Assembly (NCBI RefSeq): GCF_964340395.1
Contig: NC_135556.1
Location: 19,813,642 to 19,875,641 of the forward strand
Direction: 5' to 3'
DNA: 62,000 nt
From: Glandiceps talaboti
Lineage: Eukaryota > Hemichordata > Enteropneusta > Spengelidae
Below the pieces are notes generated by a model that was given only the letters and a program-made list of their open reading frames with translations, had not been told where the DNA came from and did not search any database. This document shows positions 24,957-36,900 of the stretch, in pieces. Position 1 is the first letter of the stretch. Each line of letters starts with the position of its first letter. A program made the translations under genes and the position numbers.

Positions 24957-25125
24957 ATTCTTAACCCTTCAGTGATTGGCTTAGATCATGTCACATGGTA
25001 TTGTCACATAAATTTGCATACTGCAGGCACCATTCATTTTCTGTTCACCCTAGGGCACTTAGTACTAGTCCATATCATGTGACATGATCTAAGCCTATTA
25101 GGTGTAAGAAATCAATGTGTTAAAC
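24957..25125. mobile_element. foldback/MITE with 25-bp inverted core
   Basis: GGCTTAGATCATGTCACATG at about 24977 is repeated inverted (CATGTGACATGATCTAAGCC) at about 25077. Outer flanks CATTCTTAACCCTTCAGTGATT and the reverse of TATTAGGTGTAAGAAATCAATG are also partly complementary. The interior is unique. Confidence 0.65.
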
Positions 25126-25601
25126 AATGCACTCAGTGACACAACATGTAGGAATACTAAACTTAGTATCTCTACATGTAATACCACCCAGTACTCTAGT
25201 GATAAATAAAACTTGTACATTTAAAGTACACTTATTTAGTATATAACCTCATTTCTAGTTCTCTCACTTTCCCATCTGTAAATCACATTTTGATCACTCA
25301 TCAAGCTCCCCAGCCTTTATTTGTCCTGTTACATCTATATCTAGAAAGTAGACAATCAAATTAAAAACTGATGATAACATAATATGTATTTTTATATCAG
25401 TGTATTAATCTTTTAATTCTAAATTTGGAAATGAAGTTTGAACGATATCCTAAGCTTCTGAATATACGACAGAAAGTAGTGCATACATAACTATATCTCC
25501 CTGGGAGTACTGATAATGATAGATGTCATCAATTCTTAACATTGGCTGTGTATTATTTTGAAAATTTGAGAGTAGCATCTCATTTCATGATATCGCATAC
25601 A

Positions 25602-25812
25602 TTTTGATTACTGTGGTCCTGTGAACACTACACTTTGATTACTTGGGTCCTGTGAACATTACACTTTGATTACTGGGGTCCTGTGAACACTACACTTTGA
25701 TTACTGGGTCCTGTGAACACTACACTTTGATTACTGGGTCCTGTGAACACTACACTTTGATTACTGGGTCCTGTGAACATTACACTTTGATTACTAGGTC
25801 CTGTGAACACTT
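25602..25812 (+). repeat. 30-bp minisatellite, 7 units
   Basis: The unit is TTGATTACTGGGTCCTGTGA plus ACACTACACT, with the first copies carrying one extra G or T. The open frame reading LITGSCEHYT repeatedly is an artefact of this array, since 30 bp is a multiple of three. Confidence 0.97.
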
Positions 25813-26099
25813 AGTCTACATTCTGGACATTTCACTCAGCAGTATTGATCTAATTGAAAGAATCAGACAGTGTCTGCCATGAAAAACAAGATATATTGTT
25901 GCCATAAATGTTGTAATATAAATCATGATGAGATATAAATAAACAAGTGATAAACTTTGTTTGTTGCATAACATGATAATATCAATATATCTTGACACCA
26001 TGTGTTTTTGTCACATATTATTTATGATATGAAATATGACATCAATTAAATACATGGCTTGTAAATTATATGGTTTGAGCCTTGATCCTGTTTGATTAA

Positions 26100-26145
26100 A
26101 AACAAACAAACAAACAAACAAACAAACAAACAAACAAACAAACAC
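26100..26145. repeat. (CAAA)n microsatellite
   Basis: About eleven CAAA units after AATTATATGG..., AT-rich. Comparable runs occur at 48137-48187 and 61525-61552. Confidence 0.95.
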
Positions 26146-27544
26146 AAATAAATACTCAAACAAACAAATGCATACATACAAATTTAAATAAACAAATAAA
26201 AATAAAGTTATGGAATAATTGATACAATTTTTTTTTCTTTAAATAACATACAAAATGTCTTCATCTTTGATTTAATGTCCACCAAGTTATTTCATAATTA
26301 AATACATCAGAGGCTTTATATGTTTTAACTAATGTGAGATGGATTTTAGTTTTTGGTTTAAATCTTGCTTAGTACCCAGTTTTGAGTTGTTGGCTCATGC
26401 AGATATGTAAATACATCCAGGTAGTAACTATTACTTCAAAAACCTAGTTCTTTTTCTGCAAAGTACATTAATGCATAAATAGTGCAGATTTTTGCCATAG
26501 AAGATCAAAATGAAACCACATTGGAGTTCACGAATACATGGTATGGAAAGCTACATGCAAGTTCAAGTGTACCGAATTTCCCCTCTGTTACCATAGTTCC
26601 CCACCAATATTATGGCAGAAGGTATGGATATCTATGCAAGTTTTTCCAGATTTCCCTCCTTTGTTACCAGGGTTACACACAAAATTATGATACATGATAC
26701 AGAAAACTATGCAAAATGACAAGATTCACCATCTGTTACCATGGTTCCCAAACTTAAGTAAAGCCGTTTTCTTAAATTCTACAAAGACTGATAGTTAAGA
26801 AAACAACATACCTACATTAATGTATCTGTAAAGCTAGCTGTAGTTTCCAAGCAAGACTAAATTTCTATTACATACAAGTTGCATGTACATCACGATACCA
26901 TCATCTGTTGACGAGAGAATGACGTGTCCTCACTTCATCAAAGCTTAATATACGATGCGGTGATTTATAGTTCTGTCACATTATGTTATGTTACGTTCGT
27001 ATGTTATTGGCCAGTGAAACTTTTATGTCATCCATCCTTCTCATCTTACGAGGCCTTGTGCTCAAACAAGAGCCCTTTAATTAATGATACTAAAATTGTA
27101 ATAAAAGCTATCAACACTCTCACAAAAAAATAGCATATTTCTGGTTTATTTTGATGTAACTATAGCACCCAAATGAATGATACAACTGTACATTTTTTAT
27201 CCCCGCTGTCATGTGAAGTGAACAACTCTTCTAGTTGTTACTTGTTTCCATGGAAACCTCAGCGATGACTCCTTAGTCTTCATATCCTTGCAGACAGCTC
27301 CATCTACTTGCACACCGCATGTACAGTTTTAATGTGTCTGAAGACCCAATTGTTAACCCCCATTGTCCGTCACACATAGGAGAAGCTTTGACACTGCATG
27401 TATAGTTAAGTCAGCTACATAGAGAGTTGTTGAAGCCCTTGTCTGACACATTTTGACTTAACATCCATCACATGTCACGTTCCACTAAGCTAAGTACAAA
27501 TTGTTATATATCTCATTCAACTTGTTCGTATTCAGGCAATCCTA

Positions 27545-27845
27545 TTAAGGTTTTCAGAATTCAGGTATAATATATTGGAATACATTAATATACAGGTACA
27601 TGATGTATGGTGTTTGGTACATATCTGGTACCATGGTAATACTATAAGTACAGGATGTGTTTGATACACATTTGGTACCATGGTAATATATATGTAAAAG
27701 GATGTGTTTGGTACAAATTTGGTACCTTGGTACCTTGAGTGTGTTTTGTTCAAATTTGGTACTATGGTAACATATATTGGTAGGATACATACACAGGTAA
27801 ATGTGTTTGAAGCAAATTTGGTAATCTTGGTAACATACTTTAGGA
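27545..27845 (+). repeat. degenerate ~60-bp repeats flanking the 26/21-bp array
   Basis: Four or five imperfect units with GTGTTTGGTACAAATTTGGT followed by ACCATGGTAAT. One unit-like GTGTTTGGTACAAATTTGGT also follows the array at 28511, so the array lies inside this older repeat. Confidence 0.8.
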
Positions 27846-27856
27846 TACATATACAG

Positions 27857-28512
27857 ATATATACATGTAATATACAGGTATGGTCTATACATATACAGGT
27901 ATGGTCTATACATGTAATATACAGGTATGGTCTATACATATACAGGTATGGTCTATACATATACAGGTATGGTCTATACATGTACAGGTATACAGGTATG
28001 GTCTATACATGTAATATACAGGTATGGTCTATACATGTAATATACAGGTGTGGTCTATACATGTACCGGTATGGTCTATACATGTAATATACAGGTATGG
28101 TCTATACATGTAATATACAGGTATGGTCTATACATGTAATATACAGATATGGTCTATACATATACAGGTATGGTCTATACATGTAATATACAGGTATGGT
28201 CTATACATGTAATATACAGGTATGGTCTATACATATACAGGTATGGTCTATACATGTAATATACAGGTATGGTCTATACATGTAATATACAGGTATGGTC
28301 TATACATGTAATATACAGATATGGTCTATACATATACAGGTATGGTCTATACATGTAATATACAGGTATGGTCTATACATATACAGGTATGGTCTATACA
28401 TGTAATATACAGGTATGGTCTATACATGTAATATACAGGTGTGGTCTATACATATACAGGTATGGTCTATACATGTAATATATAGGTATGGTCTATACAT
28501 ATACAGGTGTGG
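27857..28512 (+). repeat. minisatellite of alternating 26- and 21-bp units
   Basis: Long units TACATGTAATATACAGGTAT+GGTCTA and short units TACATATACAGGTATGGTCT+A differ by five bases. About 27 units occur in mixed order. Blocks such as long-long-long(GA variant)-short recur, indicating higher-order duplication. Both strands read open because stops are rare in the unit; no gene is present. Confidence 0.97.
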
Positions 28513-29079
28513 TGTTTGGTACAAATTTGGTACATCTTTAGCTGCGCATGCACTATTACCCTGAAGAAAACCACTTGCAGATCTATCAAATATCAAACTG
28601 CAACTTCAAATTTCCCATACCTATACATTTAATAGTCAACTTTATGATCTCTTCCTGTCTTTGGTGATTTTTTTTTCAGTCAGAACAGTCAACTTATTTG
28701 CAAAATATTCAATGACAGATAACGATGATCCCCTGGTTTTTTCCAAACTGCCTCAAGAGAAAATGTCACAAAAACAGAGTTTCAATTACCTAGGCCAGGC
28801 ATTACGGCTGATTTATTATGACATTACATTTACCTATAAGTCATTCGTCAATAAATCAAATTTAAATATCCATCTGAGTGATTTTGTCACGCTTACGTTT
28901 GCACAGATAATTAACTCTTCTCAGAACCTCTTGGCATTTTTATTGATATTAATAAACGCATGTACTGCACAACATCAATTTTAACTGACTGAGTGTTGTG
29001 AATTTATTGCATGGATGAATTCTGGCTGCATTAATACACAATTTAATTTTGCAAGATTGTCATCTCAATGATGTTTTGA

Positions 29080-29430
29080 AATTAAAAAAAAACGCTAATA
29101 TCGTTTTCATTTTTATATGTTTTCATGATTAGGATCACAAACATTTATGACTGTATACGCGAAAACACCGAAGACCGCACAAATCGATCATGATGCTCTT
29201 GCACATGTGCAAACATACCAAAACTGTTTAAGCACTTGCATAAGTACGCCGTCAAATTTGTGCATTTTTGAATCTTTCCATTTTCATATATTCCACAAAA
29301 TCATTTTTTGATTGAAAACGGATTGTTTTGAAAAAGATGTATTTTCGGTGGTGTTTTCAAATTGTTGTTTGCATGTGTGTTTTTGGCTTCTCTATGTAAA
29401 CAGGAGGTGCAAAGACAACAACAAATTCTA
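29080..29430. mobile_element. dispersed element, family N copy 2
   Basis: Colinear with 540-1080: CGAAGACCGCACAA..GATCATGATGCT, GTGCAAACATAcc, GCACTTGCATAAGTA, then GTGTTTTCAAATTGTTG and GGAGGTGCAAAGACAAC. It is shorter than copy 1, lacking about 200 bases of interior, and its ends are less clear. Confidence 0.5.
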
Positions 29431-32400
29431 GATACAGAGTAAACAGGGGTGTGCTGCTCAGGTTCTAAATATTGATCCATTGTACTTCTAAGGACTTTGT
29501 TTTTGGTGAAATAACAGGTGCTATACAGGTCATTGAATCATGACCCTGGAGTGCTCATATTAGTATTACACTAAACAATGCATTACAGTCACATGCTAGA
29601 CAATCAGTGGAGACAATTTCTTTGACTGTTTGAAAGTGATTTTACCTTTTAATCTGGAATTTGAGAAAATTCTTATGCATGGAATAGGGAATATGAACAC
29701 ATGTTTATCGACCCTGGAATTTTTACACAAAAAGTAGATCCATATTTAGGGCAGGAAAAAAGTGACACATTTGGGCAGAACATACCCATATACCTTTCTA
29801 TGGGAGCCTTGAAGATCCCACCCCCTACCCCCACCCCTGAGGATACAGACATAACACTGTGTATAAGAATCTACTACCTACAAAATAGCCATCAGTAAAG
29901 TCTTGTCAGACATGGTGTAACAGGTAGAAGCTTGTCATTCGGTTGGTAACCTAGAAATCATTCAGAGATGTTTGAGCTTCTTGTATTACACCACAGACAA
30001 GTCTCTGGGTTTGTGGTGATGACAATCAAACCAAACCAAACCTTCAAAGTTGACTACACTAATCAATCAATGGAGTCTATTACATGTGTATGTATTACTT
30101 GTAACATGCTTGATGTGTTATTTTTGCGGTTCAAGAGACTTCTCACATCATTATGTAATTCAATTATTGTAGGGTTATTTTTAGCCAGCTATATGTACAT
30201 GTATATAGATAGTCAATTAGCTATCAGTTATGTGTCTTTGGGAACACAGTTGAAATGACTAGTAAAAGGCCAAGACTGTAGAAACATCAATGCAGACATA
30301 CACATTTACATATTACAGTATCTAAAAAGAGGGGTTTTTTTTCAATTTAAACTGTTGTTACAACATGATACCTTTCTCAATATTCTGTCCAAAGCTGAGC
30401 CCTTGTACATGTAATTTCTAAGACCACTCAAGGATTGCTTTGAATGAATTTCAAATGAAACAAAACATATGTTGAAAAGAACGATCTAAATAAAGGGATG
30501 CATGCCTTCTCGATGAAAGTCTAAGGCAAATGCTCTATATAATTCATATGTTCAGACTTGTTCACACTTCCTGTACAAAAATCATTATTTTAACAATTCT
30601 GTTGTCTGATTAATATGTATATTTTTGTACTTTAAAAAAATTGATTAAATTTAAATTCATAAGATGCATGTATCAACTTGGGGAATTTATCATAAATGGA
30701 TCTATTGCCATAATGATGTAATTAAGTTTCTACTCTACTCAATTCCACTAAGTACAAAAACAATTCAATTTTCTTTCTTCCCTTATAATGGAAACAACTG
30801 AATGACTTCAATGCTGTGAACTGAAACATATTTTTCAAATTGATTTTGAGGAATATAAAGAATGGATGTCTTTTTTTTTTTAAAGTTTCACCACATTACT
30901 AGTTTTGAAAAACACTAGTCTGTTTATGACACTTGTGGTACGCATGCCATTTACAAGTATTTGATAATGACATTGGGGCTGTGGCTTACTGAATCAGTTC
31001 TAAACATGCTCAACACAATCATGAGATGAGATGAGAGAGACAAACAGAGTATCACAAGCACCGTAAACAGGCTAAAAAAACAGTAAACCGACTCAGCCTT
31101 TAATAGGTATTGAATAAATATCTTACAATTCCATACATGCAGTTTTTGGGTATTCTTACTTGTTGTTTTGGTTTGCCTTTTTAAATCCAGTAACTTTAAA
31201 GCAAGCAGTTCTTAAGAAATGAAATTTGAAAAAAATGCTATATAAACAGAAAAAATAGTGTAAGACTACTTTCATGTACTTCGTGTCAATAGCTAAGGTC
31301 AATTTTTGTGTGGGAATCATTTCCAAAGTGTTTGTACATAAATGTCCCGACGCGTGTCTGACATAAATTATATGAACTTCACCCAGTTTTCTTTCAAACA
31401 CATCAAGTTGATGGTATCCCTACTGACACACAATACCAGGATGTGTGTGTTTATTATCAGATATAGGATTAGTGATAACATTCAGTTTACATGTTCTTTG
31501 TCTTATATGTGTCTCTGTAGCCTGTTTATGGCGCTGATACTTGTAACTTGGCAATCTCTTGTATTTCTCAGCTTGTCTAGCTTCCCTTATCAAATGAATA
31601 TTACAGTTTGATGACTCAGTTACAGCTATACCCCAAAGCTTTTATCAGAATATCTCATCAGCTGATTACAGTGTTATTATTCAAATGAAGTCATTATGTA
31701 CATGAACACACACAAGTGCTATGAACACATGAGTAATGAACAAATAATGCAGGTCATTATCAAGGTGAACGTTATTGATGCATCACTTTGTTCGCATATT
31801 ATCGAAGATGTATTCACAATTGTTGTAAGTGATATTCAGATACAGAGAGTAGAAATCAATAGAGTCCATATCAGAATTTAGTCACTTTTGAACTTAGGAA
31901 GACAAGTCTATACCAAAATAACACATCAGCGCATTAAACAGGTTTTGCAATTAAGACTGATACAATCTGCTACTCATACTTGTGGCCATGATAAAATGCT
32001 CTGCCAATCTACCAAACATGCTGAACTCACCTGTCATGGTTACACAGTCCTCAGAACTAACTTAATAGATTGTGTAATTTGGAATGTGGGCTATGAGTAG
32101 ATTTCCTGTATTTGCACATGTACTAAAGTTGTCTACTCAAAGAAACAATTGGGAACTGAATAGGTTTGCTTAGTCCATATGTCTATGTATTATTGTATAT
32201 CGAGTACAATGTATGTCTTCCACATTTGTAGTAACACAAATGTACACAGTGATATATATATCCAAACAAGTTTCAAAGTGAAACTGAAGTATTGACCAAT
32301 CACTGACTCTAGCCTGGGATGTTCCATTACTAACAGTCATTTAGGGGTGGCAACTAATTCTGTATGAGTCTTATGAACCAGATGAATTACAACCTCGGAT

Positions 32401-32688
32401 AAATACAAGTAAACAACAACTGAAAACTGATATACGGACAATTTAGTTTCTAACTGGTTCACGTAATATGTTCTTATAGAAGATTGAGAATTTTAAGCAT
32501 GTAATTGTGGTCAAGAATTTTAGGAATTTATATGAGAAATTGAGATTCCTGGACTACTTGGAAACAGAGCAATGTTTATGGCATAAAATACAATCATACT
32601 ATACAAACAGCAGTTTTATAAGTTACTTCAAACCATCAAGTACAATATTAGTGTACAGGTTAATACAAGTAAAGTATCATATTTAGCC

Positions 32689-33056
32689 TAGTCTAGTTCC
32701 TGACAGGGACTGTATTCCGTATCTACTTCATCACTATCCCAGTCTAGTCAAGGCCCCAACGGTTAGACTGCACATATTTCTGTGCTCCCTCCTACAGCAT
32801 TCATATAAACATGATTATGTTGTTGAATCCCACGTGATTTTAGTTTAAATGACTAGAGGTTGAGTCGTTGGACATTGGACATCATCAAAACAGCTGAACC
32901 AAATGAATATTAGTGAGTGGTGACGACAGCCATGGCCATTGACACTTCGCTCACCATGGGGGTGAACCATAATTAACGCCTTTCGCCAGGGCCTTGACTG
33001 GACCTGGATAGTGATAAAGTACACACTGAATACGGTCCCTGTCAGGAACTAGACTA
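32689..33056. mobile_element. MITE with ~65-bp TIRs (TAGTCTAG family)
   Basis: TIRs begin TAGTCTAGTTCCTGACAGGG and stay paired to CAGTCAAGGCC, about 65 bases with few mismatches. The interior contains CTCACCATGGGGGTGAACCA and GTTTATATGAATGCTGT (minus strand), shared with 35610-35900. The flanks TATTTAGC (left, one base from the end) and TATTTATC (right) could be an 8-bp target-site duplication with one change, which would fit a hAT-type origin. Confidence 0.85.
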
Positions 33057-33824
33057 TATTTATCCTAGAATACAGTCATGTGGTGATTTTTGGCTCTCTG
33101 ACCACCTTTCCACTACCATGCCTGGCATTTTGCTAGCAGCTGGATTACAATTTCCCTTGCAGTGTTCAATCATAATTGAACACGTTAATTAAGTTTACAT
33201 CATAAAGCTCAACTCTCTGAGTTGGTTCTAATCACATGGTGATGCTATTAATGTCATCTCACAAGGGAAACATGTAAAACCTAATAAGAATTTGCACCTT
33301 CGTTCTGGCTGAAACACCCACTAGCGAAATGCCAGGGGCAAAGGCAAAAGCCAAAACCCTTACAGGCCTGGAATTTTGGTTACAAACCACCACATATGCC
33401 CCCCACCCTTCCCCATTGTGAACGAATAAAATACTGATAACCACATTATACATGTACTTTATTTCTTCATTTGATTTATGTGTAAGCCAGTTCTGGTCAG
33501 CGCCTACAGTTAAAGTATATAACCACATCAAAGCTGCCTGTGTGGATATAGTCATTTTTTTTGCATACTAGCAGCTCCCTTGGGAGATTCGGAGTCTAAA
33601 TGTCAAAGGTTATCACACATAAGTGATGGCCAAAACACCTGCAGACATGTATTGTATTGTTTAAATTGTTATCTTAGTAGTAAACAAACTAGACACCTGC
33701 GATAAAAAGATCAAAGGGGAATGCAACTCCTGGAAATAAAGGTATTTTCATCAACTTTGACTTGAGAATCAATTCACAATTTCATATCTCATAAATTTTG
33801 TGCTATTGCCAAGAAACACACATA

Positions 33825-35933
33825 TAGTCTAGTTCCTGATGAACTGTATTCCATATTATTACTATCGATTGCGTTGATCCGTCCCGTTTGAGGGAACTAG
33901 ACACATCGTGATAACTGTGGTCTTCACAACATTATTTTGCATAAATTTCACCAGTGGGATCTGTAAGTGGGGTTTCAAAGATATCGGCACTGCAGGAAAT
34001 GTAAACACTTCTATGTACCATAACAAAGCGTCATCGATACTGCTTCAACTTCCATGTTTCGACTGTCGCACTACCACAGTGATGAACACGTTTTAGCGGA
34101 TTTCAGTCATTCATGTTTCAACTATCACTTGAAAACATCTACAAATCTGTTTGGAATTACTAAACCATTGCTGAATAATTATTTCAGGCGATCGAATTTT
34201 TTGGTTTTCACGTTAAACAGAAGTTCCTGAAATCAAAAGAGTTTTTACAGTTTGTTTTGTCGTCCCGACTATAGTATAAATGATGATACTTGGACGCACA
34301 CGTCAACCAATTTCTTCCGACTTGGGTGATACACGTAAACCGACTGCCATAGCAAGGGGTTACACTGTACATGTAATATTGCAGACATTATTTGTTTTCT
34401 TGTACCTGCAACTCTAGCTTTGAGGATTACCTTATGCCAAATTCTAGACGGGTTAGCTGTTTACACACGATGAGGTCCAACAACACTGCACTCTATACTA
34501 CGTACGTACGCGTTACGGCATGTGACCTTGTCAACGAAAATTACCGAAGGGTGGTACAAGCCGATCGTTCAATCCTAGTGGCAACTTATAGGACATTCAA
34601 GATAATTGAGTTGAATAGACTATGGAGAGGGCATCGCTAAAATGCACCTAAAGGTTCTAAGTTAGGCCACGTTTGGGTATAAAGTGAAATGAATACAAAT
34701 GTAAATCCGGAAATTACCAATGAGATATCACGTTTGACGTGACCTCTAAACTTCGACTAAATTGTTGTAGATAGCGTGGTATTGCGAACGTTATTTTTTC
34801 AGTACTAACAACAAGTTGATCGTTCGACCGATGTTGATTCAATCCTTCTATTAACGTGAAAACCAAACAGTTCGATCGCCTGAAACATGTGAAATAGTTA
34901 TTCAGCCGTAGTTTAGTAATTCCAAACAGATTTGTAGATGTTTTCATGTGATAGTTGAAACATGCATGGCTGTGAAAGCCGATAACGTGTTCATCACTGT
35001 CGTGGTGCGACAGTCAAAATCAACTGTATATAAATTATGGAAACGTGCGAATGAAACAAAAACGAAGAAATTACGCTTCTTGTGCGTCAGTTTTAAAATG
35101 ACACGGCCCCTAAGTTTGATGTTGCGGCACACTGTCAAGCATGAAGCAACACGTTAATCGTACGTAACAGATACTCACTACATGCAGGACACACTTCAAG
35201 TTCAGTTACAGTCACTAATACCAAGCTAATAGGTAATACGTAGGCAAAAACCATCGATGGTTCAGCAAGAATTATGAGACACTCTCGACAGTTTAAAACT
35301 AAGACCAAAACCAGAACTTCAAAATCAACATGTACATTGTACAAATCCAGAACCGTTTTTTGAAACACAGACTCTTCATCTCTCAAAGTTGGCGGAGGAA
35401 ATACATGGAAGTTGAAACAGTATCAATGACACTTTGTTATGGTACAGAGAAGTGTTTACATTTCCCGCAGTGTCGATATCTTTGAAACCCCACTTACATA
35501 TCCCACTGGTGAAACTTATGCAAAATAATGTTGTGAAGACCACAGTTATCACGATGTGTCTAGTTCCCTCAAACGGGATGGGTCAACGCAATCGATAGTA
35601 ACTTCACACTTGTACTGTCTAGTCAAGCCCATGACTAAAGGCGTTAATTTTGGTTCACCCCCATGGTGAGCAAAGCGCGAACGGCACATGTCAGTAGTAA
35701 TCTATCACAAATTGACAGGCTGTTGTCGTCTCTCATTAATATTCATTTGATACAGCTGTTTTGACTATGTCCAACCAGGACTAAAATCATGTGGGGATGC
35801 AATGACATCATCATGTTTATATGAACGCTGTAGGTGGGAGCACAGAATTCTGTGTGAGAGTCTCTGGCTTGACTAGATGGTATAAGTGTAAAGTTAACGT
35901 AATACGGCATACGGTCCATCAGGAACTAGACTA
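33825..35933. mobile_element. 2.1-kb foldback element, TAGTCTAG family
   Basis: It is bounded by TAGTCTAGTTCCTGAT and its inverse. Inside, a long inverted repeat pairs 33861-34216 with 35600-34850; the right arm holds an extra 384 bases (35020-35403) that the left arm lacks. The right outer part (35610-35900) is a relative of the MITE at 32689-33056. AGAAACAC follows the right end directly, and AAGAAACAC occurs 5 bases left of the left end, a possible target duplication. Short open frames inside (for example 34714-34947 and 35135-35386, minus) match nothing I recognise. CG dinucleotides are denser than around it. Confidence 0.85.
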
Positions 35934-36384
35934 AGAAACACTAATCTAGTACTATCCCTCATCGAATCTTTTAGTTTTATCTTTCTTTTTTGTAGTTTAG
36001 AGACCATATTGGCATCCAAACCAAGAAACACCAAATTGTAACTCTATTTCACCTGTATTGTTTTCACACTGGTCCACCATTGCATCATGGGACTTTATAG
36101 CAGACATACATATCTATTAGATGCACACTGACTATTCGTGGATCCTAAGTGCTTATTACCTTGAGATAAATACATCTATTTCCTTGATTGGGATTCCACT
36201 TTAAGGTCTGTGCCAGGAGAGATAAGGAAGTGAGAGATAAGGCTGTTGTGTTATTATAGATCTGTGCCAGGGGTAACAGCACTGTTTAGTTCAGTAACAA
36301 ACACATTGCATTGTTTTCATTATTATTTCATTTGCATTGCCCAAAATATTTAAACACATTTTTCACACATTTGCATTTCATAAT

Positions 36385-36900
36385 GGTGTGTACGGTTTTG
36401 ACCACTTGATAACCAATGTGCCTGTACGGTTTCGACCACTTGATTACCAATGTGCCTGTGTATGGTTTTGACCACTTGATGACCAATGTGCCAGTGTACG
36501 GTTTCGACCACTTGATTACCAATGTGCCTGTATGGTTTCGACCACTTGATTACCAATGTGCCTGTATTGTAATATGGTTTTGACCACTTGATGACCAATG
36601 TGCCAGTGTACGGTTTCGACCACTTGATTACCAATGTGCCTGTATGGTTTCGACCACTTGATTACCAATGTGCCAGTGTATGGCTTTGACCACTTGATGA
36701 CCAATGTGTCTGTATTGTAATATGGTTTTGACCACTTGATGACCAATGTGCGTGCCTGTATTGTAATTGATTCACCACTTGATGACGAATGAGCCTGTAT
36801 GGTTTAGACCAGTTGATTACCAATGTGCCTGTAAATTTGTAATATGGTTTTTGACCACTTGATAACCAATGTGCCTGTATGGTTTTTGACCACTTGATAA
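36385..36900 (+). repeat. ~34-bp minisatellite, ~14 units
   Basis: The unit is GACCACTTGATTACCAATGT plus GCCTGTATGGTTTC (34 bp). Some units carry an extra TGTATTGTAATA or AGTGTACG insert, giving 34-45 bp spacing. The minus strand reads VIKWSKPYTGTL repeatedly in overlapping frames, but the unit length is not a multiple of three and no start or splice context fits, so it is not a gene. Confidence 0.97.

Noticed and set aside
25697-25882. Frame with repeated LITGSCEHYT
   Set aside because: Artefact of the 30-bp minisatellite, whose unit length is a multiple of three.
34392-34640. 82-codon plus-strand frame inside the foldback element
   Set aside because: No conserved motif and no transposase signature; treated as chance.
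35135-35386. 83-codon minus-strand frame with hydrophobic VLVLVLVL stretch
   Set aside because: It lies wholly in the block present in only one arm of the foldback element; no known domain and no support for translation.
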